Shown here: one piece after another, positions 1 through 7,682 of the stretch
How positions within the stretch are numbered: position 1 is the first letter of the stretch
How the letters are laid out: each line of letters starts with the position of its first letter
Position numbers and translations under genes: made by a program
Assembly: GCA_024809215.1 (NCBI GenBank)
Contig: JANUBW010000001.1
Span: 682,001-746,000, forward strand
DNA from: Niastella sp. OAS944
Lineage (GTDB): Bacteria > Bacteroidota > Bacteroidia > Chitinophagales > Chitinophagaceae
Length of the DNA: 64,000 nucleotides
Direction of reading: 5' to 3'
Notes under the pieces: model-generated
Told to the model about the DNA's origin: nothing
Databases searched by the model: none
Seen by the model: only the letters and a program-made list of their open reading frames with translations

Positions 1-2
1 AG

Positions 3-1607
3 ATCAAGAAAATACAGTTAAAAAATGGATATAAGCGATTTCATGATCTAACAATAGACCTTGGGGATGATCCCAAAAGAATTGTTGCATTAGTAGGGCC
101 TAATGGCTGTGGGAAAAGCAGTGTAATAGACGGATTTCTCTATATCGCTAACGCCCATGGAAAGATTGGTAATCAAGAGCAAAAAGACCACCATTACCAC
201 TCGATGAATCAAGCGCCAAACTACAATTGGCAAAACATTACTATTCAATTTACAACAGGTGACTTTCCTACGGTTAGACAACAAAATGAACAAGTTGGTA
301 AGGGTCAGACTGTATTTTCGTTCCGCAGTCCCTATCGTTACAATAGCCATTTGAAAGTAACGCAATCACAAGCTACTTCAGAAATAAGTTTAAATAGTTA
401 TGGTGCAACAGCCACATCAGACCTCGATGACAAAATGGTTGAAAACTACAGGCGCCTTTATATTAAATATAACAAATATTTAAATCAAACTGACTGTAAA
501 CCCAGCGAAGCGAAAGCAAAAATTATAGGTGACTTAAATTCATCGCTTCGTAACTGTCTCGACCTTGAAATAGTTAGTATTGGGGACATCGAGGCTAATC
601 AAGGTACTTTATATTTTAAAAAAAGTGACCACCCTAAAGAGTTTGAGTTTAACGTACTTTCTTCAGGTGAAAAAGAAGTTGTAGACATTCTATTGGATTT
701 GTACTTACGACAAGATAAATATGATAATACGGTTTTTCTTATTGATGAGCCGGAATTACACATTAATACATCAATTCAAAAGAAACTTCTCTTAGAAATA
801 AATAAATTAATAAAACCAAATTGCCAAATTTGGATTGCCACACATAGCATTGGATTTTTAAGAGCATTGCAAGATGAACTAAAAGATGACTGTCAAATAA
901 TCCAGTTTAAAAAAGGAATCAATTGGGCATCGTCGGTACAGGTTCTCAAACCAATCAAAAAGACACTTGCAAAGTGGAAGGAAATCTTCGAAACGGCATT
1001 GGATGATCTGACAGGGTTAGTGAGCCCAAGACGTATTATTTATTGCGAAGGAAAAGATAGACCTGGCCAAAATGGAGAAGAAAAGGGTTTTGACGCAAAA
1101 GTGTTCAACAATATTTTTGGCGAAAAGTATCACGACACTTTATTTATTTCAAGTGGTGGTAACACTGAACTTGATCAGCGAAGTGAAATAGCTCTAGCGA
1201 TTTTAACTAAAGTGTTTTCAGATATCCAAATATTTGTCTTAAAAGACAGAGATGTTTCATCTGGAAAACTAACTACCGAGAACGATCGCCAAGTTTATCT
1301 TCAAAATAATCCACAGCATTTCAGAATAATGAAGCGTTGGGAGATTGAAAATTATCTATTCGACAAAGAAGTTTTAAAAGCATACTGTAATAAACATGGC
1401 CTGACCTTTAATGAAACGGAATATGATAAATTCGTAATAAATATTACTGACCAAAATATTAAAGACAATACAAAGCATATTAAAAATTTCTGCGGCATAA
1501 CAACAAGTATTAACCAAGAGACATTTAAGCTGACATTATCACAATACGTGACAGAAGACATGTCGGTGTTCAAAGAATTGGAGCAATGTATATTCAATAG
1601 ACAGTAA
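3..1607 (+). CDS. AAA family ATPase with C-terminal TOPRIM-like domain (5' partial)
   Basis: The reading frame is already open at base 3, so the true start lies upstream of the window. A Walker A motif GPNGCGKSS is encoded at about 96-122. An ABC-type signature (LSSGEKE, near 655) and a Walker B (FLIDEPELH, near 735-765) follow, then an ATHS switch. The C-terminal third has a TOPRIM-like acidic pattern (YCEGKD near 1040, LKDRD near 1240), as in OLD-family nucleases or DUF4435-type ATPases. Such proteins often act in defence or DNA repair. The substrate is not evident and no partner gene is visible downstream. The region looks AT-richer than the rest of the window, which suggests acquisition. 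The ATPase/TOPRIM architecture is well supported; the defence role is inference. Confidence 0.75.
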   Translation: MKKIQLKNGYKRFHDLTIDLGDDPKRIVALVGPNGCGKSSVIDGFLYIANAHGKIGNQEQKDHHYHSMNQAPNYNWQNITIQFTTGDFPTVRQQNEQVGKGQTVFSFRSPYRYNSHLKVTQSQATSEISLNSYGATATSDLDDKMVENYRRLYIKYNKYLNQTDCKPSEAKAKIIGDLNSSLRNCLDLEIVSIGDIEANQGTLYFKKSDHPKEFEFNVLSSGEKEVVDILLDLYLRQDKYDNTVFLIDEPELHINTSIQKKLLLEINKLIKPNCQIWIATHSIGFLRALQDELKDDCQIIQFKKGINWASSVQVLKPIKKTLAKWKEIFETALDDLTGLVSPRRIIYCEGKDRPGQNGEEKGFDAKVFNNIFGEKYHDTLFISSGGNTELDQRSEIALAILTKVFSDIQIFVLKDRDVSSGKLTTENDRQVYLQNNPQHFRIMKRWEIENYLFDKEVLKAYCNKHGLTFNETEYDKFVINITDQNIKDNTKHIKNFCGITTSINQETFKLTLSQYVTEDMSVFKELEQCIFNRQ

Positions 1608-1615
1608 AAAGGCAG

Positions 1616-1757
1616 CCACTAACATGCCTGGGCTACCAGCGTAGCTCCCTCCGAAGAACGTTTTGTAGTGCGCATAACAATTGATTTTTTGTTGAAATCA
1701 AAAGCTACAAACGTTCTTTCGGATAGGCAGCCTGACAGGCTACCGAAGGTTTAGTGC
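1616..1757. repeat. Long imperfect inverted-repeat element
   Basis: The segment starts with CACTAA and ends with TTAGTG. Inside, an 18-base arm at 1651-1668 pairs with 1705-1722 with only two single-base bulges, and GCCTG/CAGGC words with CTACC repeats flank it. It sits directly after the ATPase gene and before a recombinase remnant. The architecture recalls folded attC-like or REP-like cassette boundaries, but it does not match a classical attC consensus closely. Confidence 0.5.
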
Positions 1758-1784
1758 AACAAAAGTATTTGCAAAAGCAGGACA

Positions 1785-2138
1785 TTGGAAGAAAAGTACT
1801 TTGTAAAGGAACAGATCAGCGAAGAAACCTTTCAAAAATTCTATCCGAAATATGTGGAGGAAAGGGATAAAATTTTGCAAGTAATGCCCAAAACTCCTGT
1901 AAGCGTTTCGAACCTGGAAATTAAGCTGAATGAAGCGATGACATTTTCGTCAAAACTCAATACCATATGAACTTCCAGCAGTTTCGCCTCTAAAGAAAGA
2001 ATCCAAAAATTGATATTTCCTACGGGAGTAGTGTATGATATGGAAAAACAGGCATTTCGAACCACCCAAACAAATCAGGTATTTCACCACATCGCTTGCC
2101 TGACAAGGGTTTTAGATGATACCCAAAATACAAAAAGG
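1785..2138 (+). pseudogene. Serine site-specific recombinase, C-terminal remnant
   Basis: Two stretches in one frame are separated by a single in-frame TGA at 1968-1970, where the family would be expected to carry a Trp codon (TGG). The first reads EEKYFVKEQISEETFQKF; the second contains LIFPTGVVYDMEKQAFRTT. This resembles the C-terminal end of large Bacteroidota serine recombinases (pattern LQxLIFPxGIxYD...RTT). The catalytic N-terminal resolvase domain is missing, and a stop at 1752 lies just upstream. The frame runs without its own stop into the tRNA terminator. It is a decayed fragment of a mobile element next to tRNA-Ser. Confidence 0.55.
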
Positions 2139-2159
2139 GGAAAAAATCCCCTTTTTGTA
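2129..2159 (-). terminator. Intrinsic terminator of tRNA-Ser
   Basis: Arms of TACAAAAAGGGGA and its complement enclose a short A-rich loop. Read on the minus strand, a T-run follows the GC stem, just past the 3' end of the tRNA. Confidence 0.75.
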
Positions 2160-2166
2160 CACAAAG

Positions 2167-2253
2167 CGGAAAGAGGGGGATTCGAACCCCCGATACAGTT
2201 GCCCGTATAACGGTTTTCGAGACCGTCCCATTCAACCTCTCTGGCATCTTTCC
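2167..2253 (-). tRNA. tRNA-Ser(CGA)
   Basis: The minus strand folds as a class II tRNA. The acceptor stem GGAAAGA/TCTTTCC has discriminator G. The anticodon stem ACGGT/ACCGT encloses loop CTCGAAA (anticodon CGA). A long variable arm follows, then the T-loop motif GGTTCGAATCC. CCA is not encoded. Length is 87 nt. Confidence 0.95.
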
Positions 2254-2261
2254 AATGATCG

Positions 2262-2269
2262 CAAATTTA
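2262..2269 (-). promoter_or_regulatory. Bacteroidota -7 element for tRNA-Ser
   Basis: The minus strand reads TAAATTTG, matching TAnnTTTG, and lies 9 bp upstream of the tRNA 5' end. Confidence 0.55.
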
Positions 2270-2296
2270 GCTATTTTGGTGATTTAAAACCTTACT

Positions 2297-3001
2297 ATGT
2301 TCTATAGTATAACTATTGACAACCGTACCAACTGGGAATGGCAGGCACACTTTATTAAAGACACTCATAATAAATATATTTTAGACGTATTCACCACCGA
2401 TGAAGTACTGACCCTCGCAGAGCCGATCACTATGTTCCTCATAAACAGACAAGGCGACCTGTCGCAACGAAAAGCAATACCCTTTGCCGCCGACCTGGTT
2501 TACTGGGCTGACGATATCACTTATAAATCATTCAGACCTTCCGGCCCTGGTAGCCAGGTTATCATAAGCGAAAAATTGAAAGCGGTGCTGGAGCAGTTTA
2601 CAATACCACCACACAAGTATTATCCCATTCATATGAAGCTGCACGAACCTGATGCACGCAGCAATAAATATCATTTGCTGCATATTCATTCCACTTTCAT
2701 TACCAATACTAATTTCAGTAAGTCTGATTACAGATTCAGACATTTAAAAACAAACGAGATTGTAAAAACCCAGCATGGTGGTTTTGCTGATTTTGAAGCA
2801 TTCAATCAAACCCGCACCGAGTATTTTAAAGAAAATATTCTGCTGGAACCATCCGTTATAGCCCATGTGCATGACTACGATGTTTTACAAGGCATTAGTA
2901 ATACCCTATTAGTGAATGAGCAGGTAAAGAACGCGATAGAAAAAGCCGGCCTTAAAGGTGTTACAATAAATCCTTTTAAAGAATACGAAGTACGTCTATA
3001 A
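2297..3001 (+). CDS. Imm11-like (DUF1629-type) protein
   Basis: A 234-residue protein with no signal peptide or membrane segment. The stretches SEKLKAVLEQFTIPPHKYYP (about residues 92-111) and NEQVKNAIEKAGLKGV near the C-terminus resemble the two conserved blocks of the Imm11/DUF1629 family. Members often act as immunity proteins in polymorphic toxin loci. No toxin gene is adjacent, so a stand-alone immunity role is only inferred. It starts 44 bp beyond the divergent tRNA-Ser, and its last 6 bases overlap the convergent gene downstream. Confidence 0.5.
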   Translation: MFYSITIDNRTNWEWQAHFIKDTHNKYILDVFTTDEVLTLAEPITMFLINRQGDLSQRKAIPFAADLVYWADDITYKSFRPSGPGSQVIISEKLKAVLEQFTIPPHKYYPIHMKLHEPDARSNKYHLLHIHSTFITNTNFSKSDYRFRHLKTNEIVKTQHGGFADFEAFNQTRTEYFKENILLEPSVIAHVHDYDVLQGISNTLLVNEQVKNAIEKAGLKGVTINPFKEYEVRL

Positions 3002-3616
3002 ATAGGAAGTCTCATCCTTACGGACTCTGCGACACTGAAACAACTTATCTTCCAATGCCCTATGATCTATCAACAAATTGGGAATGGTAAGTATTGTTCC
3101 ATTATTGAATTCTATTTTGATCACAGCGTACCCTTTATATACACTTCTCGAACTGTTGCTTTTTAAAATTGTACATTTTAAAATATCTTTCTTATCATAT
3201 TTAACCATATTGTCAACCGAACCAAAATAAAAGGTGTTGTTCGCTTTTGACATAATGAGAATTTTGTTTTTTACATGCTTGTAGTATTTGAAGAAAAGTC
3301 TTAAAGGTGACACCATCGCCCAAATGAGTATTATTCCAGGCCACAAAAGTGGTATTGCGTTACGCACTATCGCTACAAAAACCATCAGGAAGATGGTTGG
3401 TAATAAAATATTGAATCCCCTGGTTGACAACCAATATTTTCTTAGCGATTTAGCCGTTAACTCATATTTAAAATCCTGAGTTACGAAATGCTGCAGATTA
3501 TTTTGGAACCAGGTAGTTTCTTTTTTAAATGTAGTTGTATCGAATACCGGTTGTTCAAAAAAGTGTTTTATGTAAACATATCCATCCTGTAAATTATTAA
3601 AGCTCCGCGAAAACAC
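2996..3616 (-). CDS. Hypothetical membrane protein, 206 aa
   Basis: No family is recognised. A soluble N-terminal part of about 75 residues is followed by two closely spaced hydrophobic segments (ILLPTIFLMVFVAIV and PLLWPGIILIWAMV). A positively charged stretch and a beta-rich C-terminal region of about 90 residues follow, reminiscent of bacterial PH-like or YcxB-like membrane proteins. The 3' end overlaps the convergent Imm11-like gene by 6 bp. Confidence 0.6.
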   Translation of the reverse strand: MFSRSFNNLQDGYVYIKHFFEQPVFDTTTFKKETTWFQNNLQHFVTQDFKYELTAKSLRKYWLSTRGFNILLPTIFLMVFVAIVRNAIPLLWPGIILIWAMVSPLRLFFKYYKHVKNKILIMSKANNTFYFGSVDNMVKYDKKDILKCTILKSNSSRSVYKGYAVIKIEFNNGTILTIPNLLIDHRALEDKLFQCRRVRKDETSYL

Positions 3617-3643
3617 TTCAATAGTAAAAGAAGGTTCTATTTC

Positions 3644-4039
3644 TCACAAATACGCCATTAACCACTTCTTCGCTTCCTTATCATCTGTAAAGCTTTTAAT
3701 AGGGATCGGCGGCTTCTTTAAAGCAAATAATATATTCATTATAAATTTTGCCAGTCCGGGTTTTGACACCATGGCCATGGCAGAATAAATTACCGGCAGT
3801 TGTTCAGTTGAATATTTTCTGGTTTCCTTGTCGGGCACCGGAGAGTTCGACAAATAGATGAGTAATGGCACTGGTTTGTTATTTGTTATTTCCTTCACCA
3901 GTTTCACATTGGACTTAATATTTTCCACCGTTCGTTGGGGGCTTTTCGATATTGAAACAAGGATGCCATCCTCAAACCAGTATGTGGCAATTTCGCCCTC
4001 GTAAGTTTGCCTGTCTGTTGGTTTTGTTATCATAAACAC
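3644..4039 (-). CDS. STAS/SpoIIAA-like domain protein (DUF7793-like)
   Basis: A 131-residue cytosolic protein that alternates strands and helices in the manner of STAS/SpoIIAA-like folds. Its middle (VPLLIYLSNSPVPDKETRKY) and end (FTDDKEAKKWLMAYL) resemble Bacteroidota STAS/SEC14-like proteins. The gene lies 27 bp after the start of the minus-strand membrane-protein gene and may be co-transcribed with it. The fold assignment is moderate and the function unknown. Confidence 0.55.
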   Translation of the reverse strand: MFMITKPTDRQTYEGEIATYWFEDGILVSISKSPQRTVENIKSNVKLVKEITNNKPVPLLIYLSNSPVPDKETRKYSTEQLPVIYSAMAMVSKPGLAKFIMNILFALKKPPIPIKSFTDDKEAKKWLMAYL

Positions 4040-4252
4040 TCATTTCATTGATAATTAAAGGCTTTATGCTGGTTTATTATCAATAATGAAATTAATCAAA
4101 TAGCTGACTTCCGTCATATAATTTCTGCCATAAGCGCTTTAATTTGGTAGAAATTAAGGCTGGGAGCCCATAAAAAGCCCGCCAGGCCTTGGTTTTCCAT
4201 ACCTTTTTTTGTAATTTCCGATAAATGATTGTTCACCAAAACATTGCTCCGT

Positions 4253-4690
4253 ATGAATAAAAAAGTGGCAGATGTACTGCTTCGTAAAGGAAGCCATATT
4301 ACTACCGTTTCACCCAATACTACCGTATTGGAAGCATTGCACATCATGGCCGATCAAAACATCGGCTCTGTAATGGTATTAGAAGATGGCCACTATCTGG
4401 GCATTGTTACTGAACGTGACTACTCGCGCAAGGTTGTACTGAAAGGAAAATCATCTACCGACACCACGGTAACGGAAATAATGAGCTCAGACCTGCCACG
4501 GGTTACTGCAAACGATTCTATCGACTACTGCATGCAGTTAATGTCGGACAAAAACATTCGTTACCTGCCCGTCTTCGACGAAAACCAGGTAACCGGTATT
4601 CTTTCCATCAATGATGTGGTAAAAGAAACAATCCTGTCGCAACAGGAAACCATTAGTCAGTTAAAAGACTACCTGCACTCCAGTTTGTAA
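4253..4690 (+). CDS. CBS-domain pair protein
   Basis: A stand-alone CBS pair of 145 residues. The first CBS unit spans roughly residues 10-65 (HIMADQNIGSVMVLEDGHYLGIVTERDYSRKV) and the second about 75-135 (DKNIRYLPVFDENQVTGILSINDVVKE). Such modules bind adenosine nucleotides; the target cannot be read from context. An upstream TTG at 4229 would add eight residues, but the ATG at 4253 starts at the usual family N-terminus. A clear terminator follows. Confidence 0.85.
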   Translation: MNKKVADVLLRKGSHITTVSPNTTVLEALHIMADQNIGSVMVLEDGHYLGIVTERDYSRKVVLKGKSSTDTTVTEIMSSDLPRVTANDSIDYCMQLMSDKNIRYLPVFDENQVTGILSINDVVKETILSQQETISQLKDYLHSSL

Positions 4691-4708
4691 GCGGGCAGAA
4701 AAGGCATT

Positions 4709-4743
4709 AAAAAAGCTCCCTTATTTAATTAAGGGAGCTTTTT
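4709..4743 (+). terminator. Terminator after the CBS gene
   Basis: Arms AAAAAGCTCCCTTA and TAAGGGAGCTTTTT enclose a short loop and end in a T-run. Confidence 0.85.
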
Positions 4744-4775
4744 ACATTATTGAGTGTCTTGTTGTGATCAGGTTC

Positions 4776-4922
4776 GTGAAACGGCAATCATGAATCGGCA
4801 ATCGGCAATGGCCGCTGATTATGCGAAACTCGCTGCCTAAAACGGCAAACGTGAAACGACTTTTCAACTCCCTTGTCAACTCGTCAACTCGTCAACTTGT
4901 CAACTCGTCAACTTGTTAACTC
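4776..4922. repeat. Stuttered intergenic repeats (two word families)
   Basis: The left part repeats words like GTGAAACGGCAA and ATCGGCAATC. The right part (4861-4922) is a run of the 8-bp word CAACTCGT with variants CAACTTGT and TAACTCGT, ending at the mutS2 stop codon. The same words recur in other gaps of the window. Confidence 0.8.
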
Positions 4923-7032
4923 ACTCTTCCGCCTTCTCAGTAACCACCACAATATCATCAACCGACACAGTAATAGGCATTAAGCCTAACTGCACTACCG
5001 CCTTCTTACCGCGCAACTCTTTTACCTCCCCTACCTGGTGGTTCTTCTTCATCAGCACTTTATCACCAACCTGTACTTCGCCGCCTACTTCATCGTATTT
5101 CGAATTGAGCTTCTTTTTCACCTTTTCGGTTGTTTGCTTCTGGTGTTGTTTGAACAACAACGCATGCATTTGTTTTATCAGCTCCTTCTTATCGTCCTGC
5201 GATTCGGCTTTCTTCCAGTCGAACACTAACTGTTTCAGCTTGCGTTCCATATCTTTCAGAAAGGCTATGCGATCTTCGGTTATACGGTTCTGGTGTTTCA
5301 ATACCTCTACCTGCTGGCGATGCCGCTCCTGGTTAATGGTCTGCTGCATTTCCTTATGCAGCTTCTCATTCTCCTTTATCAGCTTCGACAGTTCCTTTTC
5401 CTTCTTCTCAATTTCACGCAGGTCCTGCTCGGTGCGGTTCAACAGTTTGTCGAGCTTGAAATGATCTTCATCAACCAGTTTGCGCGCACGGTTTATTAAC
5501 CGCGCATCGAGACCAATACGCTCGGCAATGGAAAAGGTATACGAGCTACCTGGTTTTCCAATGGTGAGCTTATAAAGCGGCAATAGATTGCTTTCGTCGA
5601 ATTGCATAGCACCGTTGATAATACCAGGTGTTTTGTTGGCCATCACTTTCAGGTTAAGATAGTGCGTGGTAACAATGCCCATAGCATGTTTATGCCCCAG
5701 TTCTTCCATGATCACCTCGGCAAAGGCGCCACCCAAATGGGGATCACTACCGCTACCCAGCTCATCGATGAAGAACATGGTTTTTCCATTGGCATTTTCA
5801 ATAAAATGCTTCATGTGCAACAGGTGCGAGCTGTAGGTACTGAGGTCGAATTCTATACTTTGTGTATCGCCGATATGGATCATCAGCTGCTTGAAAATAC
5901 CAAAGATAGATGTGGGATGCACCGGCACCAGCAAACCGCTTTGTATCATCAGCTGTAACAACCCTACCGTTTTCATAGTAACGGTTTTGCCACCCGCGTT
6001 TGGACCGGAAATAACCAGGATGCGATTTTTTTCATCCAGCGTCAGATCGGTAGGAATGGTAGGCTTTTTCGCCTTCTGGTTGTACAGGAATAACAATGGG
6101 TGATAGGCCTTTACCAAATGCACATGCGCTTTATCGTTTAACAACGGGTAAGCGCCGTTCATATCCAGCGCCAGCCGGGCTTTGGCCCTTATAAAATCAA
6201 ATTCACCCAATATTTGGTGCCAGGTCTTTAGCAATGGCGCATACATGGCCAGGCGGGCCGTTAGTTGTTGCAGAATACGATATACTTCGCGCCGCTCTTC
6301 ATTTTCCAGGGAAAAAATATCATTGTTCAGTTCAATGGTTTCTTCCGGTTCAATGAACGAGGTACGGCGGGTATCGCTTTCTCCATGCAAAATTCCTTTC
6401 ACCTGGCGTTTTTGTTCTGCAACAATGGCTACCACCCGGCGGCCATTCAGGAACGCTTCGTCAATATCGGCGGTATACCCTGCTTTGCTTAGCTTTTGAA
6501 CGATCTTATCGAACAGGCGGCGCAGTTCGGTACGGCGCCGGTACAGGGTTGTTCTAATGCGTGCGAGCTCTTCTGATGCAGTATCCTTTACTTCACCATT
6601 TTCCATCAGCACATCATCGATCAGTTCAATGATCACCTTTTCGTAATAGGTGTCGTCGATCACCTTTAACAGGGCGGGGTACGCCAATCGCCGGTCGTTA
6701 TCGAACCAGCGAAAAATGTTCTGCATGCTTTCGGCCAGCTTACGAACCTGCATAAACTGTTCGCCGGTAAGCATACCTCCGGGAATGCCAAGTAATCGCA
6801 ACTCCCTGGCTAAATTCAGCACGTAATCATTAGGGAAATACATGCTGTGCTCAATCAATAATTTGTATTCGTGGCTTTGTTGTAACTCCAGTTCAATAAA
6901 TTCTTTGCGGGTGTGAATGCGCAATTCCTGCGATTTGGTTTTCGCATACTCCGTTTTACAATGCTCTTCCAGCAATGCTTTTACTTTATCAAACTCCAGT
7001 TGTGTTAACGCCGATTCAGGAAAAAACTTCAT
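4921..7032 (-). CDS. MutS2-type DNA-binding ATPase lacking an Smr domain
   Basis: A 703-residue MutS2-family protein. It has the clamp/lever region, the MutS V ATPase with P-loop SGPNAGGKT, Walker B FFIDELGSGSDP and the following TTHY. A charged coiled coil covers roughly residues 505-625, and a KOW-like beta segment forms the end (GDKVLMKKNHQVGEV). Canonical MutS2 is about 780-830 residues and ends in an Smr nuclease domain, which is absent here. The family acts on branched DNA or on collided ribosomes; this form could bind but would need another nuclease. It has its own promoter at 7055-7062. Confidence 0.85.
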   Translation of the reverse strand: MKFFPESALTQLEFDKVKALLEEHCKTEYAKTKSQELRIHTRKEFIELELQQSHEYKLLIEHSMYFPNDYVLNLARELRLLGIPGGMLTGEQFMQVRKLAESMQNIFRWFDNDRRLAYPALLKVIDDTYYEKVIIELIDDVLMENGEVKDTASEELARIRTTLYRRRTELRRLFDKIVQKLSKAGYTADIDEAFLNGRRVVAIVAEQKRQVKGILHGESDTRRTSFIEPEETIELNNDIFSLENEERREVYRILQQLTARLAMYAPLLKTWHQILGEFDFIRAKARLALDMNGAYPLLNDKAHVHLVKAYHPLLFLYNQKAKKPTIPTDLTLDEKNRILVISGPNAGGKTVTMKTVGLLQLMIQSGLLVPVHPTSIFGIFKQLMIHIGDTQSIEFDLSTYSSHLLHMKHFIENANGKTMFFIDELGSGSDPHLGGAFAEVIMEELGHKHAMGIVTTHYLNLKVMANKTPGIINGAMQFDESNLLPLYKLTIGKPGSSYTFSIAERIGLDARLINRARKLVDEDHFKLDKLLNRTEQDLREIEKKEKELSKLIKENEKLHKEMQQTINQERHRQQVEVLKHQNRITEDRIAFLKDMERKLKQLVFDWKKAESQDDKKELIKQMHALLFKQHQKQTTEKVKKKLNSKYDEVGGEVQVGDKVLMKKNHQVGEVKELRGKKAVVQLGLMPITVSVDDIVVVTEKAEE

Positions 7033-7054
7033 ATAATAACTCCTCTCGAACCGG

Positions 7055-7062
7055 CAAAGGTA
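7055..7062 (-). promoter_or_regulatory. -7 element for mutS2
   Basis: The minus strand reads TACCTTTG (TAnnTTTG), 22 bp before the mutS2 ATG. Confidence 0.55.
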
Positions 7063-7530
7063 CTATAGTTTTTTGGTTGTGGGTAATGTGGGCGGAATTA
7101 CAGGCTTTTTCAGCAGTTGAACAATAAAATATATCACAAAAATAACCTGCGTCAAAACCAGGCCAAAGGCTGTTAGCTCTCGCAGCCTGTCGTAGAATAT
7201 TAATTTATCTATCTGACTATCTGAGTAACCGGCGGGTGAACCGCCGCCAAAAAATCCGCTTCCCCACGAGATACCGAAAAACAAAACGGTAAGTATTATA
7301 TACGCTGCAGCAAATTTTGTATGTACAAACTGGTGCCGGCGCCTAATGAGTTTAAACAAAAAAAATACAATGAGCAGCCATGCCAGGAACCAGCCGGTAA
7401 TAATATTATTATTCATTACATAGTAGGTATCGCATAACTGTATATCGGTAGTTGTATCACCATATTTTGAAATACTGCAAAATATTAAAACCAAAATGGG
7501 TAAAAGCAACCAGTTCTCAATCTTTTTCAT
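7063..7530 (-). CDS. Hypothetical four-helix membrane protein with COX1-like motif
   Basis: A 155-residue protein with four predicted membrane helices: near the N-terminus, about 45-62, about 75-93, and about 120-142. After the first helix comes TDIQLCDTYYVM, which resembles the DIxLHDTYxVVAHFHY segment of cytochrome oxidase subunit I, but without the histidines. Function unknown. The ATG at 7530 was preferred to a TTG at 7539, because a promoter-like TATATTTG overlaps that upstream position. Confidence 0.6.
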   Translation of the reverse strand: MKKIENWLLLPILVLIFCSISKYGDTTTDIQLCDTYYVMNNNIITGWFLAWLLIVFFLFKLIRRRHQFVHTKFAAAYIILTVLFFGISWGSGFFGGGSPAGYSDSQIDKLIFYDRLRELTAFGLVLTQVIFVIYFIVQLLKKPVIPPTLPTTKKL

Positions 7531-7536
7531 ACTAAT

Positions 7537-7544
7537 CAAATATA
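7537..7544 (-). promoter_or_regulatory. -7 element, near-leaderless
   Basis: The minus strand reads TATATTTG only 6 bp before the ATG at 7530. If it is used, the mRNA would have almost no leader. Confidence 0.4.
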
Positions 7545-7682
7545 ACCGCGTAATAATACTTCACTGCATTTAATTCTACAAGTAGTTTTTATTATATTTA
7601 TAAAATATGATATATCAATTTACCTGTTTACCTCTTTTAAACCTTCTTCCCAATAACCCGTCTGAAAAACCAAATCAATTGA

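Noticed and set aside
2010..2210. Independent 66-codon ORF
   Set aside because: It is the same frame as the recombinase remnant and continues through the tRNA terminator; kept as part of the pseudogene.
4913..5464. 183-codon Ser/Phe-rich plus-strand frame
   Set aside because: Antisense to the mutS2 coiled coil; low-complexity composition is a mirror of Glu/Lys-rich codons.
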